The position numbers and the translations under genes were made by a program. From positions 5,341,583-5,405,582 of the forward strand of contig NZ_CP101655.1 of NCBI RefSeq assembly GCF_028830055.1: DNA of 64,000 nt. The letters are read 5' to 3'. This DNA comes from Pseudomonas serboccidentalis (GTDB lineage Bacteria; Pseudomonadota; Gammaproteobacteria; Pseudomonadales; Pseudomonadaceae). A model generated the notes under the pieces. It was not told the origin of the DNA. It was given only the letters and a program-made list of their open reading frames with translations, and made no database searches. Of this stretch, positions 54,461-63,958 are shown one piece after another. The first letter of the stretch is position 1; every line of letters begins with the position of its first letter.

Positions 54461-54994
54461 TTACTTGGTGGTTGAGACGCTGGCCTTACTCAAGCCCTTG
54501 GTATTGTGATCGCCTGGCGTCGTGGCCGAAATAGCTCTGGCCTTTGACAGACCCTGGGTCGCTTTAGAGTTCGCTACGCCCGAAGTGGCCAAGCCGTGCC
54601 CACGATCAGTATTGTGATCGCGCCCAGTGTGCTGACCATTCACGCCACGATCGCGAACGGCCCTGCCGGCATGATCCGCGTCCAGGCCTTCGGCGCGGCC
54701 ATTGTTGGAGGCGCTGGCTGAATGCCCGGCACTATCGCCACTGTGTCCGGCGCTGCCCACACCGCCGCCGTGACTGCCACCGCCGCCAGCACCCGCGCCA
54801 CCGCCGTGACCGCCGCCACCACCACCACCACCACCACCACCACCACCACCACCACCACCACCACCACCACCACCACCACCATCCTTGGCGTAGGCGGAAG
54901 CCATGATCGACAGTTCAGCAGGCAGTAACGGTGCAGCGGCAAACATCATTACGCACGACATGACGGCAACGAGGTTGTTCTTTTTTAAACGCAT
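54461..54994 (-). CDS. Secreted glycine-rich protein with a poly-Gly tract
   Basis: 177 residues. Signal peptide (VAVMSCVMMFAAAPLLPA), then about 24 consecutive Gly encoded by a trinucleotide repeat, a Gly/His/Ser-rich segment (HGGGAGAGGGGSHGGG), and a C-terminal part with related short units (TQGLSKARAIS and TKGLSKASVS). No known domain; probably unfolded and exported. Slippage in the repeat would change the Gly number without breaking the frame. Start at ATG 54994; a frame 11 codons longer exists. Confidence 0.65.
   Translation of the reverse strand: MRLKKNNLVAVMSCVMMFAAAPLLPAELSIMASAYAKDGGGGGGGGGGGGGGGGGGGGGGGGHGGGAGAGGGGSHGGGVGSAGHSGDSAGHSASASNNGRAEGLDADHAGRAVRDRGVNGQHTGRDHNTDRGHGLATSGVANSKATQGLSKARAISATTPGDHNTKGLSKASVSTTK
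54818..54880. repeat. Pure trinucleotide microsatellite, 21 x ACC (GGT on the coding strand)
   Basis: An uninterrupted run of ACC for 63 bases inside the coding region of the polyglycine protein, flanked by mixed GCC/ACC triplets. Confidence 0.95.
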
Positions 54995-55169
54995 GATGGC
55001 ATCCACAAGGTTTGGTTTTACTGCCATCTAAGACGCGCCCGGTGACATCCAGTTCAACAACAAGCGATCAGCGGAAGCACCAATCCCTCACAAACCACGT
55101 GAGTGGGAATACGTTGCTTTTACCTACCGTAAAAGGGTGAAAACCGCTCAGATCGAGCGGGATGCCAGA

Positions 55170-55637
55170 CTAATCGAAAGCGCCATTCAGAACTTCGTAG
55201 ATGAGCCCGCTCGCGATAGCCACCAATATCAAGTCTGTACCCGCCTGCTGCCACTCATACCCGTCGTAGTGAGGCAATTGCCCAGCCAGTCGACCATCCA
55301 GTTTTTTGGCGATACCCGGCGGAAGAGGCTTTCCTCGTGCCAGATTTTTCTGAATGCCGGGCGGCAGCGCGGGGCCTGGGCTCCAGTAGTCTCTGTAGCC
55401 ATTGAGTACGCCTAAGACGCCACCGCGATCAATAACCGGTGCGTGATCCCAATTACCCGAGCCAGACCCTTTGTTCTTGCCACCCTGGTTGCCGTGGCTC
55501 TGACTGTGCTGTGGCCCGCCCTTTCCATTTCCTTTGCCATTGCCATTGCCATTTCCCGGGTCAGCCAGTGCCGCCACCGAACTCACAGCCAAAGCCAGGC
55601 AAGTAACAGACGCAACAACCAAACGTGTTTTAAGCAT
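55170..55637 (-). CDS. CigR-like (RcnB-type) periplasmic protein
   Basis: 155 residues. Signal peptide (VASVTCLALAVSSVAALA), an Asn/Gly/Lys repeat (NGNGNGKGNGKGG), then the conserved region with twin PPGIQKNLARGKPLPPGIAK motifs, DGYEWQQAGTDLILVAIASG and a final hydrophobic helix. Family members are annotated as anti-virulence regulator CigR, named from Salmonella; the biochemical role is unclear. GAGGGG upstream of the ATG. Confidence 0.7.
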   Translation of the reverse strand: MLKTRLVVASVTCLALAVSSVAALADPGNGNGNGKGNGKGGPQHSQSHGNQGGKNKGSGSGNWDHAPVIDRGGVLGVLNGYRDYWSPGPALPPGIQKNLARGKPLPPGIAKKLDGRLAGQLPHYDGYEWQQAGTDLILVAIASGLIYEVLNGAFD

Positions 55638-55937
55638 GACGGCCCCTCAGAAAGAAATACTTGTTCAAATGTAGACGAGATTGCGGTGGCGCTGCAGGTT
55701 CGTTATCGCCCGCCATACAACTGCCGCATGACTTATGCGACAATGCGCGCAATGTCTGGCATGAATCCCGCCTTTAATGCCCAACAGCCTGGACACCGCG
55801 TCCAGATGCTGCTCTCGCCCCATGCCTGCTGGCTCAACGCCGACGGTGACCGGATCGGGAAGAAAACGCTCCAAAATGCCCCAGGAATGGCCCTAGCGCC
55901 ACATGTGCGGCTCGCAACCCATTGATAGGTAAAGCAA
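55638..55937. other. Intergenic region between CigR-like gene and ybiT
   Basis: 300 bases; short overlapping frames only, no supported gene, no obvious repeat. Confidence 0.35.
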
Positions 55938-57524
55938 TTGATCTCCACAGCTAATATCACGATGCAGTTCGGCGCCAAGCCGCTCTTCGAAAACGTTTCG
56001 GTCAAATTTGGCGCGGGCAACCGCTATGGCCTGATCGGCGCCAACGGTTGCGGCAAGTCGACCTTCATGAAAATCCTCGGCGGCGATCTTGATCCGTCCG
56101 GCGGCCAGGTCATGCTCGAGCCGAACGTGCGTCTGGGTAAATTGCGCCAGGACCAGTTCGCCTACGAAGAATTCACCGTGATCGACACCGTGATCATGGG
56201 TCACGAAGAGCTGTGGAAGGTCAAGGCAGAACGCGACCGTATCTACTCGCTGGCGGAAATGTCGGAAGAAGACGGCATGGCCGTGGCCGAGCTGGAAACC
56301 GAATTCGCCGAAATGGACGGCTACACCGCCGAATCCCGTGCAGGCGAGCTGTTGTTGGGTTTGGGCATTCCGCTGGAACAGCATTTCGGCCCGATGAGTG
56401 AAGTTTCCCCAGGCTGGAAGCTGCGCGTATTGCTGGCTCAGGCCCTGTTCTCCGATCCGGAAGTGCTGTTGCTCGACGAACCGACCAACCACCTGGACAT
56501 CAACACCATTCGCTGGCTGGAAAACGTTCTGACCCAGCGTAACAGCCTGATGATCATCATCTCTCACGACCGTCACTTCCTGAACAGCGTGTGCACGCAC
56601 ATGGCTGACCTGGATTACGGCGAGCTGCGCCTGTTCCCGGGCAACTACGACGAGTACATGACCGTGGCGACCCAGTCCCGCGAGCAACTGCTGTCGGACA
56701 ACGCCAAGAAGAAAGCCCAGATTTCCGAGCTGCAATCGTTCGTCAGCCGCTTCTCGGCCAACGCCTCGAAAGCCAAGCAGGCCACTTCCCGCGCCAAGGC
56801 GATCGACAAGATCCAACTGGCCGAGGTCAAGCCTTCCAGCCGCGTGAGCCCGTTCATCCGTTTCGAGCAGAACAAAAAGCTGCACCGCCAGGCGGTCATG
56901 GTCGAAAAGATGGCGAAAGGTTTCGACGGCAAGCCGCTGTTCAAAGACTTCAGCTTCCAGGTTGAAGCCGGCGAGCGCGTAGCGATCATCGGCCCGAACG
57001 GTATCGGCAAGACCACCCTGCTGCGCACCCTGGTCAACGAACTGACCCCGGATGCCGGTAGCGTCAAGTGGACCGACGCCGCGGAACTGGGCTACTACGC
57101 TCAGGACCACGCCCACGACTTCGAAGACGATGTCACGCTGTTCGACTGGATGGGTCAGTGGACTCAGGGCGAGCAGATGATTCGCGGTACTTTGGGCCGC
57201 ATGCTGTTCTCCAACGATGAGATCCTCAAGTCGGTCAAGGTGATTTCCGGTGGTGAGCAAGGTCGCATGCTGTTCGGCAAGCTGATCCTGCAAAAGCCGA
57301 ACGTGCTGATCATGGACGAACCGACCAACCACCTGGACATGGAATCGATCGAGGCGCTGAACCTGGCGCTGGAAAACTACCCGGGCACGCTGATTTTCGT
57401 CAGCCACGACCGTGAGTTCGTATCGTCCCTGGCCACGCGCATCATCGAGCTGAGCGCCAATGGCGTGACTGACTTCAGCGGCACTTACGATGACTACCTG
57501 CGTAGTCAGGGTGTGGTGTTCTAA
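55938..57524 (+). CDS. ybiT: ABC-F ATPase, YbiT type
   Basis: Soluble twin-ATPase of 528 residues acting on ribosomes. Domain 1: Walker [10 protein letters not shown], Walker [12 protein letters not shown]; a linker/Arm region (about 245-320) rich in Lys and Ala; domain 2: Walker [10 protein letters not shown], signature [11 protein letters not shown], Walker [15 protein letters not shown] switch in SHDREF. Among ABC-F proteins the length and [20 protein letters not shown] start match YbiT. TTG start at 55938 with AGGT upstream. Closed by a terminator. The YbiT role is not well defined; other ABC-F proteins clear stalled ribosomes. Confidence 0.92.
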   Translation: MISTANITMQFGAKPLFENVSVKFGAGNRYGLIGANGCGKSTFMKILGGDLDPSGGQVMLEPNVRLGKLRQDQFAYEEFTVIDTVIMGHEELWKVKAERDRIYSLAEMSEEDGMAVAELETEFAEMDGYTAESRAGELLLGLGIPLEQHFGPMSEVSPGWKLRVLLAQALFSDPEVLLLDEPTNHLDINTIRWLENVLTQRNSLMIIISHDRHFLNSVCTHMADLDYGELRLFPGNYDEYMTVATQSREQLLSDNAKKKAQISELQSFVSRFSANASKAKQATSRAKAIDKIQLAEVKPSSRVSPFIRFEQNKKLHRQAVMVEKMAKGFDGKPLFKDFSFQVEAGERVAIIGPNGIGKTTLLRTLVNELTPDAGSVKWTDAAELGYYAQDHAHDFEDDVTLFDWMGQWTQGEQMIRGTLGRMLFSNDEILKSVKVISGGEQGRMLFGKLILQKPNVLIMDEPTNHLDMESIEALNLALENYPGTLIFVSHDREFVSSLATRIIELSANGVTDFSGTYDDYLRSQGVVF

Positions 57525-57560
57525 GAGCAGCTTCGAGTGTTCAGTTGCTAGCTGCAAGAT

Positions 57561-57591
57561 AAAAAGCCCTGTCCTTGTGACGGGGCTTTTT
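57561..57591. terminator. Bidirectional terminator after ybiT
   Basis: AAAAAGCCCTGTC and GACGGGGCTTTTT form a stem (one G-T pair) around CTTGT, with A- and T-runs on both sides. Confidence 0.9.
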
Positions 57592-57626
57592 GCATTCCAA
57601 AACCAGTATTTATATGGGTACCGACA

Positions 57627-57697
57627 CCATCGCGAGCAGGCTCACTCCGACATTTGAATGCGTCCCCTCCTGTAGGAGTGAGCCTGCTCGCGATGAG
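57627..57697. repeat. REPIN, family B, upstream of the MFS gene
   Basis: ATCGCGAGCAGGCTCACTCC and GTAGGAGTGAGCCTGCTCGC inverted around about 25 bases. Confidence 0.92.
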
Positions 57698-57809
57698 GCC
57701 ATCAGCAACACATCACTCCCGGGCAGGAAAAATAGTTAGTCTGCTTCCTTTTATTTCAGCACCCGGCCATGATGCCGACTCTCCTGCCGCCGCCCGCGAA
57801 CGAGTCCTC

Positions 57810-58997
57810 ATGTCTGTGCAGCAACTGCCCCCGCAAAGCTCCATGGCGATCACCCTGCAGATCGTTTCCATCGTGTTCTACACCTTTGTCGCCTTCCTGT
57901 GCATCGGTCTGCCGATTGCGGTGTTGCCCGGCTATGTTCACGAACAACTGGGGTTCAGCGCGATCATCGCGGGCCTGGTCATCGGTTCACAGTACCTGGC
58001 CACCCTGCTCAGTCGGCCCATGGCCGGGCGGATGTCGGACACCATGGGCACCAAACGGGCGATTGTTTACGGGTTGTCGGGGATTGTGCTCAGCGGACTG
58101 CTGACGCTGATGTCGACGTTGCTGCAGGATTTTGCGCTGGCAAGTCTGTTGATTCTGATCGTTGGCCGGCTGTTGCTCGGCGTCGCACAAGGCCTGATCG
58201 GGGTCGGCACCATCAGTTGGTGCATGGGCCAGCTCGGCGTCGAGCACACGGCTAGGTCGATCGGCTGGAACGGCATCGCCTCCTACGGCGCGATTGCGAT
58301 TGGCGCGCCACTGGGCGTGGTGATGGTCGCCGACTACGGTTTTGCCAGCCTGGGCATCGCCCTGTCGGTATTGGCGGCAGGCGCCTTGGTGTTGATCCGC
58401 AATAAACCCTCGGTGCCAGTGGTACGCGGCGAACGCCTGCCGTTCTGGGCGGTGTTCGGGCGCATTGCACCGTTTGGCGCCAGCTTGAGCCTGGCGTCCA
58501 TCGGTTACGGCACGCTGACCACCTTCATCACCCTCTATTACCTCAATCGGGGCTGGAGCGGCGCCGCGTACTGCCTGACGGTTTTTGGCGCGTGTTTCAT
58601 CCTGTCACGACTGCTGTTCATTTCAACCATCAGCCGCTTTGGCGGTTTCAATTCGGCGATTGCCTGCATGACCATTGAAACCGTCGGGCTGATTCTGCTG
58701 TGGCTGGCGCCGTCCACCGCAGTCGCGCTGATCGGTGCCGGGCTGGCGGGTTTTGGCTTGTCGCTGGTGTATCCGGCGCTGGGGGTCGAGGCGATCAAAC
58801 AGGTGCCCAATTCCAGCCGGGGTTCAGGGTTGGGAGCGTACGCAGTGTTCTTCGATCTGGCCCTGGCGATTGCCGGGCCGTTGATGGGCGCGGTGGCGCT
58901 GAACCTGGGGTATTCGTGGATTTTCTTCAGTGCGGCGCTGTTGTCGGTGATCGGGCTGGGGTTGACCTTGCTGCTCAAGCGCAGGGCGTTGAGCTGA
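57810..58997 (+). CDS. MFS transporter, YhhS/YfcJ type
   Basis: 395 residues, 12 predicted membrane helices of the inner membrane. Seen: helix 2 IAGLVIGSQYLATLLSRPMAGRMSD with the MFS signature loop RMSDTMGTKRA, and GLSLVYPALGVEAIKQVP in the C-terminal half, typical of the YhhS/YfcJ (UPF0226) exporters. Start at ATG 57810; an earlier frame reaches into the REPIN. Substrate unknown; relatives have been linked to arabinose or herbicide export. Confidence 0.8.
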   Translation: MSVQQLPPQSSMAITLQIVSIVFYTFVAFLCIGLPIAVLPGYVHEQLGFSAIIAGLVIGSQYLATLLSRPMAGRMSDTMGTKRAIVYGLSGIVLSGLLTLMSTLLQDFALASLLILIVGRLLLGVAQGLIGVGTISWCMGQLGVEHTARSIGWNGIASYGAIAIGAPLGVVMVADYGFASLGIALSVLAAGALVLIRNKPSVPVVRGERLPFWAVFGRIAPFGASLSLASIGYGTLTTFITLYYLNRGWSGAAYCLTVFGACFILSRLLFISTISRFGGFNSAIACMTIETVGLILLWLAPSTAVALIGAGLAGFGLSLVYPALGVEAIKQVPNSSRGSGLGAYAVFFDLALAIAGPLMGAVALNLGYSWIFFSAALLSVIGLGLTLLLKRRALS

Positions 58998-59004
58998 AAA
59001 ACCA

Positions 59005-59082
59005 AATCAAAAGATCGCAGCCTTCGGCAGCTCCTACATTGCTTTGTGTAGGAGCTGCCGAAGGCTGCGATCTTTTGATCTT
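59005..59082. repeat. REPIN, family A, between convergent genes
   Basis: AAAAGATCGCAGCCTTCGGC with GTAGGAGCTGCCGAAGGC, arms only about eight bases apart, between the MFS and hydrolase genes. Confidence 0.93.
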
Positions 59083-60120
59083 TTATTGATCTGCGGTTTG
59101 CATCCCCGCCCGGCTCGGCCGGCCCAGCGTACGCGAGAAAAACTGGCCGGCTTCGGAGATCATGTTGCGGTGGATGTCTTCGCGGTCCACGCCGTCGGCG
59201 TCGGTGCACAGCGCCGGCATGGCGCGGATCTGCTCTTCGTTGCACGGCGCCATGAACACGAAGTGCCCTGCCCCGGCGAGCAATTTGAAGTCCGGGGCGG
59301 TCGGCAGTTTGCGCGCCAGGGCGGCGGCGTTCTTGTCGAAGGCCACCAGTTTGTCGCCGTCGCCGCTGTACAGCAGCACCGGCACATGCACGTCTGCCAA
59401 GGTGTGACGACCGAACTTCAGGCTCAGTGGCGCCATCAGCAGCAGCGCGTGCACGCGCGGATCAGCCACTGGCTGCAAGTCATCGCGATCGACGATCAGT
59501 TCGCCCTGGGTATTGCAGGCATCGCGGTCATCCGGGCGTTCCTGGCAGTAACGGCGCAGACGATCCAGATCCGGCTGCGCGCCCGAGAGAATCAATGCGG
59601 TTTCGCCACCCGCCGAATAACCAATCACCCCGACCTGATCGGCGTTGACGAACGGCGAGAGCATCGGGTCGCCGAGGGTGGCGGTGATCGCTTCGGAAAT
59701 CTGGATCGGCCGCCCATACAGATTGCTCAGGGTGCCGAGCCGGCTGTGATCCTTGGAGTTGTCGCCGGGATGAATCACCGCCACCACCACAAAGCCCTTG
59801 CGTGCCAGCGAGGTGGCGAGGTCATGCAGGGCGATGGGCGTGCCGGTGTTGCCGTGGGACAGCATCAGCATTGGAAAGCGGCCGATGGCGACTTTGGTGT
59901 CGGCGCCGGCCTCGACGCTGTAGCCCTCAAGCAAACTGGTGTGTTCGCGGTCGCTGGAGGGATAGAAGGCGATGGCGCGCATCGGTTGCAGATCCAGCGG
60001 ATCGAGGAAGGTCATCTCGTGGTAACCGACACTCCAGACAGGGTGTCGCCCGGGCGCGGCATGCACTGAACCGAGGCTGCCAAGCAGGCAAATCAGTAAC
60101 GTTGCACAAAGACGCATCAT
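59083..60120 (-). CDS. Secreted alpha/beta hydrolase, dienelactone-hydrolase-like
   Basis: 345 residues. Signal peptide (LCATLLICLLGSLGSVHA), then an alpha/beta hydrolase: oxyanion-loop MLMLSHGNTGTP, nucleophile elbow VGVIGYSAGGETAL with Ser, acid in YSGDGDKLV and His in AGAGHFVFMAP. The family includes dienelactone hydrolases and platelet-activating-factor acetylhydrolase-like esterases; substrate unknown. Start at the first of two adjacent ATGs, with GGGTGGG upstream. Confidence 0.82.
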   Translation of the reverse strand: MMRLCATLLICLLGSLGSVHAAPGRHPVWSVGYHEMTFLDPLDLQPMRAIAFYPSSDREHTSLLEGYSVEAGADTKVAIGRFPMLMLSHGNTGTPIALHDLATSLARKGFVVVAVIHPGDNSKDHSRLGTLSNLYGRPIQISEAITATLGDPMLSPFVNADQVGVIGYSAGGETALILSGAQPDLDRLRRYCQERPDDRDACNTQGELIVDRDDLQPVADPRVHALLLMAPLSLKFGRHTLADVHVPVLLYSGDGDKLVAFDKNAAALARKLPTAPDFKLLAGAGHFVFMAPCNEEQIRAMPALCTDADGVDREDIHRNMISEAGQFFSRTLGRPSRAGMQTADQ

Positions 60121-60269
60121 GGGATGGCCCACCCTGTGTTACTCAATCGAAAGATCCTTCGTGTTCCGACGCCCGAACCCCCGAGGTTCGGTGATCCGGC
60201 GCGGCGTTGCACTCAGACGTTGATCGTTTGACTGCATAACCTGGGCCAGATTATGCAACAGTCAGAAAC

Positions 60270-60316
60270 AAAAAACTCCGCACCTGGCCCTTGCAGAACC
60301 AGAATACAGAGTTTTT
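60270..60316 (-). terminator. Possible terminator after azoR
   Basis: On the minus strand AAAAACTC pairs with GAGTTTTT across an inner CTGG...CCAG helix, ending in TTTTTT. Located about 40 bases after the azoR stop. Confidence 0.5.
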
Positions 60317-60356
60317 CGAGAGGCTACCTGAACCGTAGCTGGGCTTTACGCAATGC

Positions 60357-60968
60357 TTACGCAGCGGCGAACAGTTGCTCGCTGATCTTCGCCTGAGCAG
60401 CGCTCATCGCGTTGTTGCGCACTTCATCACCGTATGACAGGCCTTCGGCACGGACGATTTCGATGTCGGTGATGCCGAGGAAGCCCAGTACCAGCTTCAG
60501 ATATTCTTCGTGAGCGATACCGCTCGCCTGACCGGCATGGATGCCGCCGGAGGTGGAGACGATGACCACTTTCTTGCCACCGCACAGGCCTTCGGGGCCG
60601 GCTTCGGTGTAACGGAAAGTCTGGCCGGCAACGGCGACGCGGTCGATCCAGGCCTTGAGCTGGGTTGGCACGGTGAAATTGTACATCGGAGCGGCGATCA
60701 CGATGGCGTCGGCGGCGATGAATTCAGCCAGGGTCGAAGCGCTCAGTTCAGCTTCGTGCTGTTGTGCGGCATTGCGCAGTTCAGCGCTGGTGCCGGCCGC
60801 CACCAGGGTGGTCGACGAGAAGTGGCTGATGGCGTCGGCGGCCAGGTCGCGGTAGGTCACCACGGCAGCAGGCTCGGCGGCTTGCCAGGCATTGACGACT
60901 TGACTGCTCAACTGACGGGAAGCCGAGTTGTCGCCCAGAATGCTCGAATCGATGTGCAGCAGTTTCAT
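60357..60968 (-). CDS. azoR: FMN-dependent NADH azoreductase
   Basis: Flavodoxin-fold quinone/azo reductase of 203 residues. Seen: phosphate-binding N-terminus [19 protein letters not shown], the flavin loop [19 protein letters not shown], and [11 protein letters not shown]. Reduces quinones by two electrons and azo dyes, protecting from thiol and quinone stress. AGGAG upstream. Divergent from a LysR regulator, 125 bases away, which probably controls it. Confidence 0.94.
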   Translation of the reverse strand: MKLLHIDSSILGDNSASRQLSSQVVNAWQAAEPAAVVTYRDLAADAISHFSSTTLVAAGTSAELRNAAQQHEAELSASTLAEFIAADAIVIAAPMYNFTVPTQLKAWIDRVAVAGQTFRYTEAGPEGLCGGKKVVIVSTSGGIHAGQASGIAHEEYLKLVLGFLGITDIEIVRAEGLSYGDEVRNNAMSAAQAKISEQLFAAA

Positions 60969-61093
60969 GTGGAATCTCCTGGAAAGAATCGCCGGTGGCG
61001 ACGGAATGGAAACAATCCTACGGAAGAAACCAATAGCTGATTAGCCGCCGGCAATGCGATAGTTCGTCCCACTGATAGAACGGTGGATTTTTC

Positions 61094-62002
61094 ATGCAGG
61101 ATCTCAACGATCTCTACTATTTCGCCAAGGTGGTCGAGGCCGGTGGCTTCGCGGCGGCCGGACGTTTGCTGGGCATTCCCAAGTCACGGCTGTCACGGCG
61201 CATTGCCGAACTCGAAGAACGCCTCGGTGCGCGCCTGTTGCAACGCACCACCCGCCAATTGAACCTGACCGCTGTCGGCGAGCGTTACTTGCGCCACTGC
61301 CAGGCAATGTTGCTCGAGGCGGAAATGGCCGACGAAGCCGTCGCCAGCATGTCCAGCGAACCTCGCGGGCGCTTGCGTGTGTCCTGTCCGACCGGTCTGG
61401 CGCGGGAAATGCTGCCGTGGGTGATTAGCGACTTCCTCGGCAAATTCCCCCAGGTGCAACTGGAGGTGGTGCTGCTCAATCGCCGGGTGGATCTGGTCGC
61501 CGAAGGTTTTGACGTGGCGTTACGCGTGCGTGAACTGGGTGATGAGGACCCGTTGCTGGTAACCCGCCGTCTGCGCCAGGCGCAAATGGTCGTGGTGGCC
61601 AGCCCTGCATTTATTCAGGGCAAAACGATCACCCACCCGCTGGACCTTAAGTCGCTGCCGGTGCTCGGCGCGCTGGAAGCCGACCGCATGGTGCACGTGC
61701 GTCTGCTCGATCAACAGGGCAACAGCGTCGAGCTGAACATGGAAGCGCGGCTGGGTATCGATGACTTCATCGTGCGCAAAGCCTGTGTGCTGGCAGGCCA
61801 GGGCTTTACCCTGCTGCCGATGATGAATTGCGAGGCCGACCTTGAGAGTGGCGCGCTGGTGCAACTGCTGCCCGAGTGGTCGTTGCCGGGGGGCTGGTTG
61901 CAAGCGGTGTATCCGCATCGGCGCGGGGTGATGCCGGCGGTGCGGGCGTGGATCGATCATCTGGTCGAATCGTTCAATGCGTGTGGAGAGCGACTGTTAT
62001 GA
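61094..62002 (+). CDS. LysR-family regulator, divergent from azoR
   Basis: 302 residues. Winged helix at 1-65 ([20 protein letters not shown], then the recognition segment KSRLSRRIAELEERLGARLL) and an effector-binding domain (about 90-295). Closest in style to the CrgA/QseD-type LysR group that often sits beside quinone reductases. Overlaps the next gene by four bases (ATGA). Confidence 0.92.
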   Translation: MQDLNDLYYFAKVVEAGGFAAAGRLLGIPKSRLSRRIAELEERLGARLLQRTTRQLNLTAVGERYLRHCQAMLLEAEMADEAVASMSSEPRGRLRVSCPTGLAREMLPWVISDFLGKFPQVQLEVVLLNRRVDLVAEGFDVALRVRELGDEDPLLVTRRLRQAQMVVVASPAFIQGKTITHPLDLKSLPVLGALEADRMVHVRLLDQQGNSVELNMEARLGIDDFIVRKACVLAGQGFTLLPMMNCEADLESGALVQLLPEWSLPGGWLQAVYPHRRGVMPAVRAWIDHLVESFNACGERLL

Positions 62003-62358
62003 CAAAAGGAAAGATGAACGAAGCGGATGTCGCCGCGTTCTGCCTCGCCCTGCCCGGCGCGCGCGAGGATTACAAATGGGGCGGCGTGCGGGTGTTCTCG
62101 ATTGCCGGCAACAAGATGTTTGCCCTGCAGGGCCTGCGCGGGGACTCATTGGCGTTCAAGGTCGACAAGGATCTGTTTCTCGGCCATTGCGACCGCCCGG
62201 GCATTCACCCGGCGCCTTATCTGGCACGGGCGCAGTGGATCATCATGCATCCGCCCTACCCGCTGGCTGCCGAGGAGTTGCGCGGGTTGCTGACGCGCTC
62301 GCATCAGTTGGTGGTGAGCAAGTTGCCGAAGAAGACCCAGGTTGGATTACTGCTGTAA
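61999..62358 (+). CDS. MmcQ/YjbR-family protein
   Basis: 119 residues with the family pattern FCLALPGAREDYKWGG, KMFALQGLRGDSLAFKVD, HPAPYLARAQWIIM and a C-terminal KLPKKTQ. CyaY-like fold with proposed DNA-binding; function unknown. The ATG overlaps the LysR stop; an alternative ATG five codons on has AAAGGAAAG just before it. Confidence 0.85.
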   Translation: MTKGKMNEADVAAFCLALPGAREDYKWGGVRVFSIAGNKMFALQGLRGDSLAFKVDKDLFLGHCDRPGIHPAPYLARAQWIIMHPPYPLAAEELRGLLTRSHQLVVSKLPKKTQVGLLL

Positions 62359-62365
62359 ACCCGCC

Positions 62366-62459
62366 CCCTGTAGGAGCTGCCGCAGGCTGCGATCTTTTGA
62401 CTTTGATCTTATAAAAAACAAGATCAAAAGATCGCAGCCTGCGGCAGCTCCTACAGGGG
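62366..62459. repeat. REPIN, family A, between convergent genes
   Basis: GTAGGAGCTGCCGCAGGCTG and its perfect complement around an AT-rich middle, between the YjbR-like and DUF1294 genes. Confidence 0.94.
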
Positions 62460-62472
62460 AATTTGTGGTGAT

Positions 62473-62901
62473 TTAGAACAATGAAAGCAGGTTCGATCCG
62501 AGAAACAGCTGGTCGATCCAGAACACCTGATGCAGCGCCACAATCGCCCAGAACAGAATCTGAAACGACACCTTGCGCGTCTTGTGCCGGAACACTTGCT
62601 GGGCGATCAGCGCGCCGGGCCAGCCGCCGGCCAGTTCCAGCGCGTGCAGGATGTTCTCCGGGGTGCGCCAGGCGTCGGCGCGGGCCTTGCGCTTGTCCGC
62701 CCAGTACATGAAGAACGTCAGCACGCTGACCACGCCATAGGCGGTCAGCGGTACCAGCGAAATCCCGCGCAGCCACATCGACAGTGAGCCGAACAGTGGC
62801 AATGCGCAGACGACCAGCAGCACCGCCAGTTTCAATCTCAGATGCTGAATGCCGCCACCGGATGGGCGTCCGTCCGGGCGGCGTGCGCGCGAATCACTCA
62901 T
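62473..62901 (-). CDS. DUF1294 membrane protein
   Basis: 142 residues. Basic N-terminus ([17 protein letters not shown]), then helices [19 protein letters not shown] and [20 protein letters not shown], and the DUF1294 signature [20 protein letters not shown] with [19 protein letters not shown]. In other proteins this domain follows a cold-shock domain, absent here. The ATG overlaps the uppP stop (ATGA), so it is translated with uppP. Function unknown. Confidence 0.88.
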   Translation of the reverse strand: MSDSRARRPDGRPSGGGIQHLRLKLAVLLVVCALPLFGSLSMWLRGISLVPLTAYGVVSVLTFFMYWADKRKARADAWRTPENILHALELAGGWPGALIAQQVFRHKTRKVSFQILFWAIVALHQVFWIDQLFLGSNLLSLF

Positions 62902-63728
62902 GGCTTGGCCGCCGCCCAGTCCACCCAGCCGAACTGCCAGGTCGCCAGAATCACCAGACCGAAGACAATCCGGTACCAGGCGAATGCCGCGTAGCTGTGG
63001 CTGGCGATGAACTTGAGCAGACCGCGCACGGCGATCATGGCGAAAATGAACGCCGTGACGAAACCGATGGCGAACACCGGGAAGTCTGCGGGTACGAACA
63101 GATGGCGATACTTGTAACCCGAGTACACCGCCGCCCCGACCATGGTCGGCATGGCCAGGAAGAACGAGAACTCGGTCGCAGTCTTGCGCGACAGGCCGAA
63201 CAGCAGACCACCGATGATCGTCGAGCCGGAGCGCGAGGTGCCGGGAATCATCGCCAGGCACTGCGCGAAACCGACTTTCAGCGCGTCTTTCCAGGTGATC
63301 TCATCCACTGTTTCGGCGTGTACTTCGTGCTGTCGGCGTTCGGCCCACAACATGATCACGCCACCCACCACCAGCGCCGTTGCAACGGTGATGGGATTGA
63401 ACAGGTATTGGTGGATCAGGTCGGCAAAAATCACCCCCAACACCACTGCCGGCAGAAACGCGATCAGCAGATTGGCAGTAAAGCGCTGCGCACTCGGCTG
63501 GGTCGGCAGGCCGATCACCACGTCGAGGATCTTGCGACGAAACTCCCAGACCACCGCGAGGATCGCGCCGAGCTGAATAATGATGTTGAACGCCATGGCC
63601 CGTTCGCCGCCGAAGTCGAGCAAGTCGGCAACAATGATCTGGTGTCCGGTACTGGAAATGGGCAAAAACTCCGTCAGCCCCTCTACAACTCCTAGAATCA
63701 GTGCCTGCAAGGCGGTCCAAAGATCCAT
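62898..63728 (-). CDS. uppP: Undecaprenyl-diphosphatase UppP (BacA)
   Basis: Inner-membrane phosphatase recycling the lipid carrier for cell-wall synthesis, 276 residues. Seen: [20 protein letters not shown] at the N-terminus with the catalytic Glu-rich motif, and the second motif [14 protein letters not shown]. Resistance to bacitracin follows from high levels. GGGGGA upstream of the ATG. First gene of a two-gene unit with the DUF1294 protein. Confidence 0.96.
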   Translation of the reverse strand: MDLWTALQALILGVVEGLTEFLPISSTGHQIIVADLLDFGGERAMAFNIIIQLGAILAVVWEFRRKILDVVIGLPTQPSAQRFTANLLIAFLPAVVLGVIFADLIHQYLFNPITVATALVVGGVIMLWAERRQHEVHAETVDEITWKDALKVGFAQCLAMIPGTSRSGSTIIGGLLFGLSRKTATEFSFFLAMPTMVGAAVYSGYKYRHLFVPADFPVFAIGFVTAFIFAMIAVRGLLKFIASHSYAAFAWYRIVFGLVILATWQFGWVDWAAAKP

Positions 63729-63958
63729 CAGTCCCCCAAAGAGCGATGCACATCGGCATGCCCCGATAGTATTTTTCTAACGTTCACTGCGTTCAGCGTA
63801 GCTGGTTGTTGCTGTACCGATTCCGCGCGCACAGGATCCACACGAAACGGTCAAAATTCCGTGAAATATCAACTTTGATTCAGGTTTTCACGCGCGGGGC
63901 CGAAATCCTAACAGACAGGCCTCAATAGTGCTGCGGCGTTATACGACTTGGGTCGCGT

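Noticed and set aside
54818..54880. The triplet repeat as a CRISPR-like array
   Set aside because: There are no spacers; it is a simple 3-base tandem repeat.
54722..54928. A poly-threonine frame on the plus strand over the triplet repeat
   Set aside because: It results from reading ACC repeats; the minus-strand frame has a signal peptide and a start.
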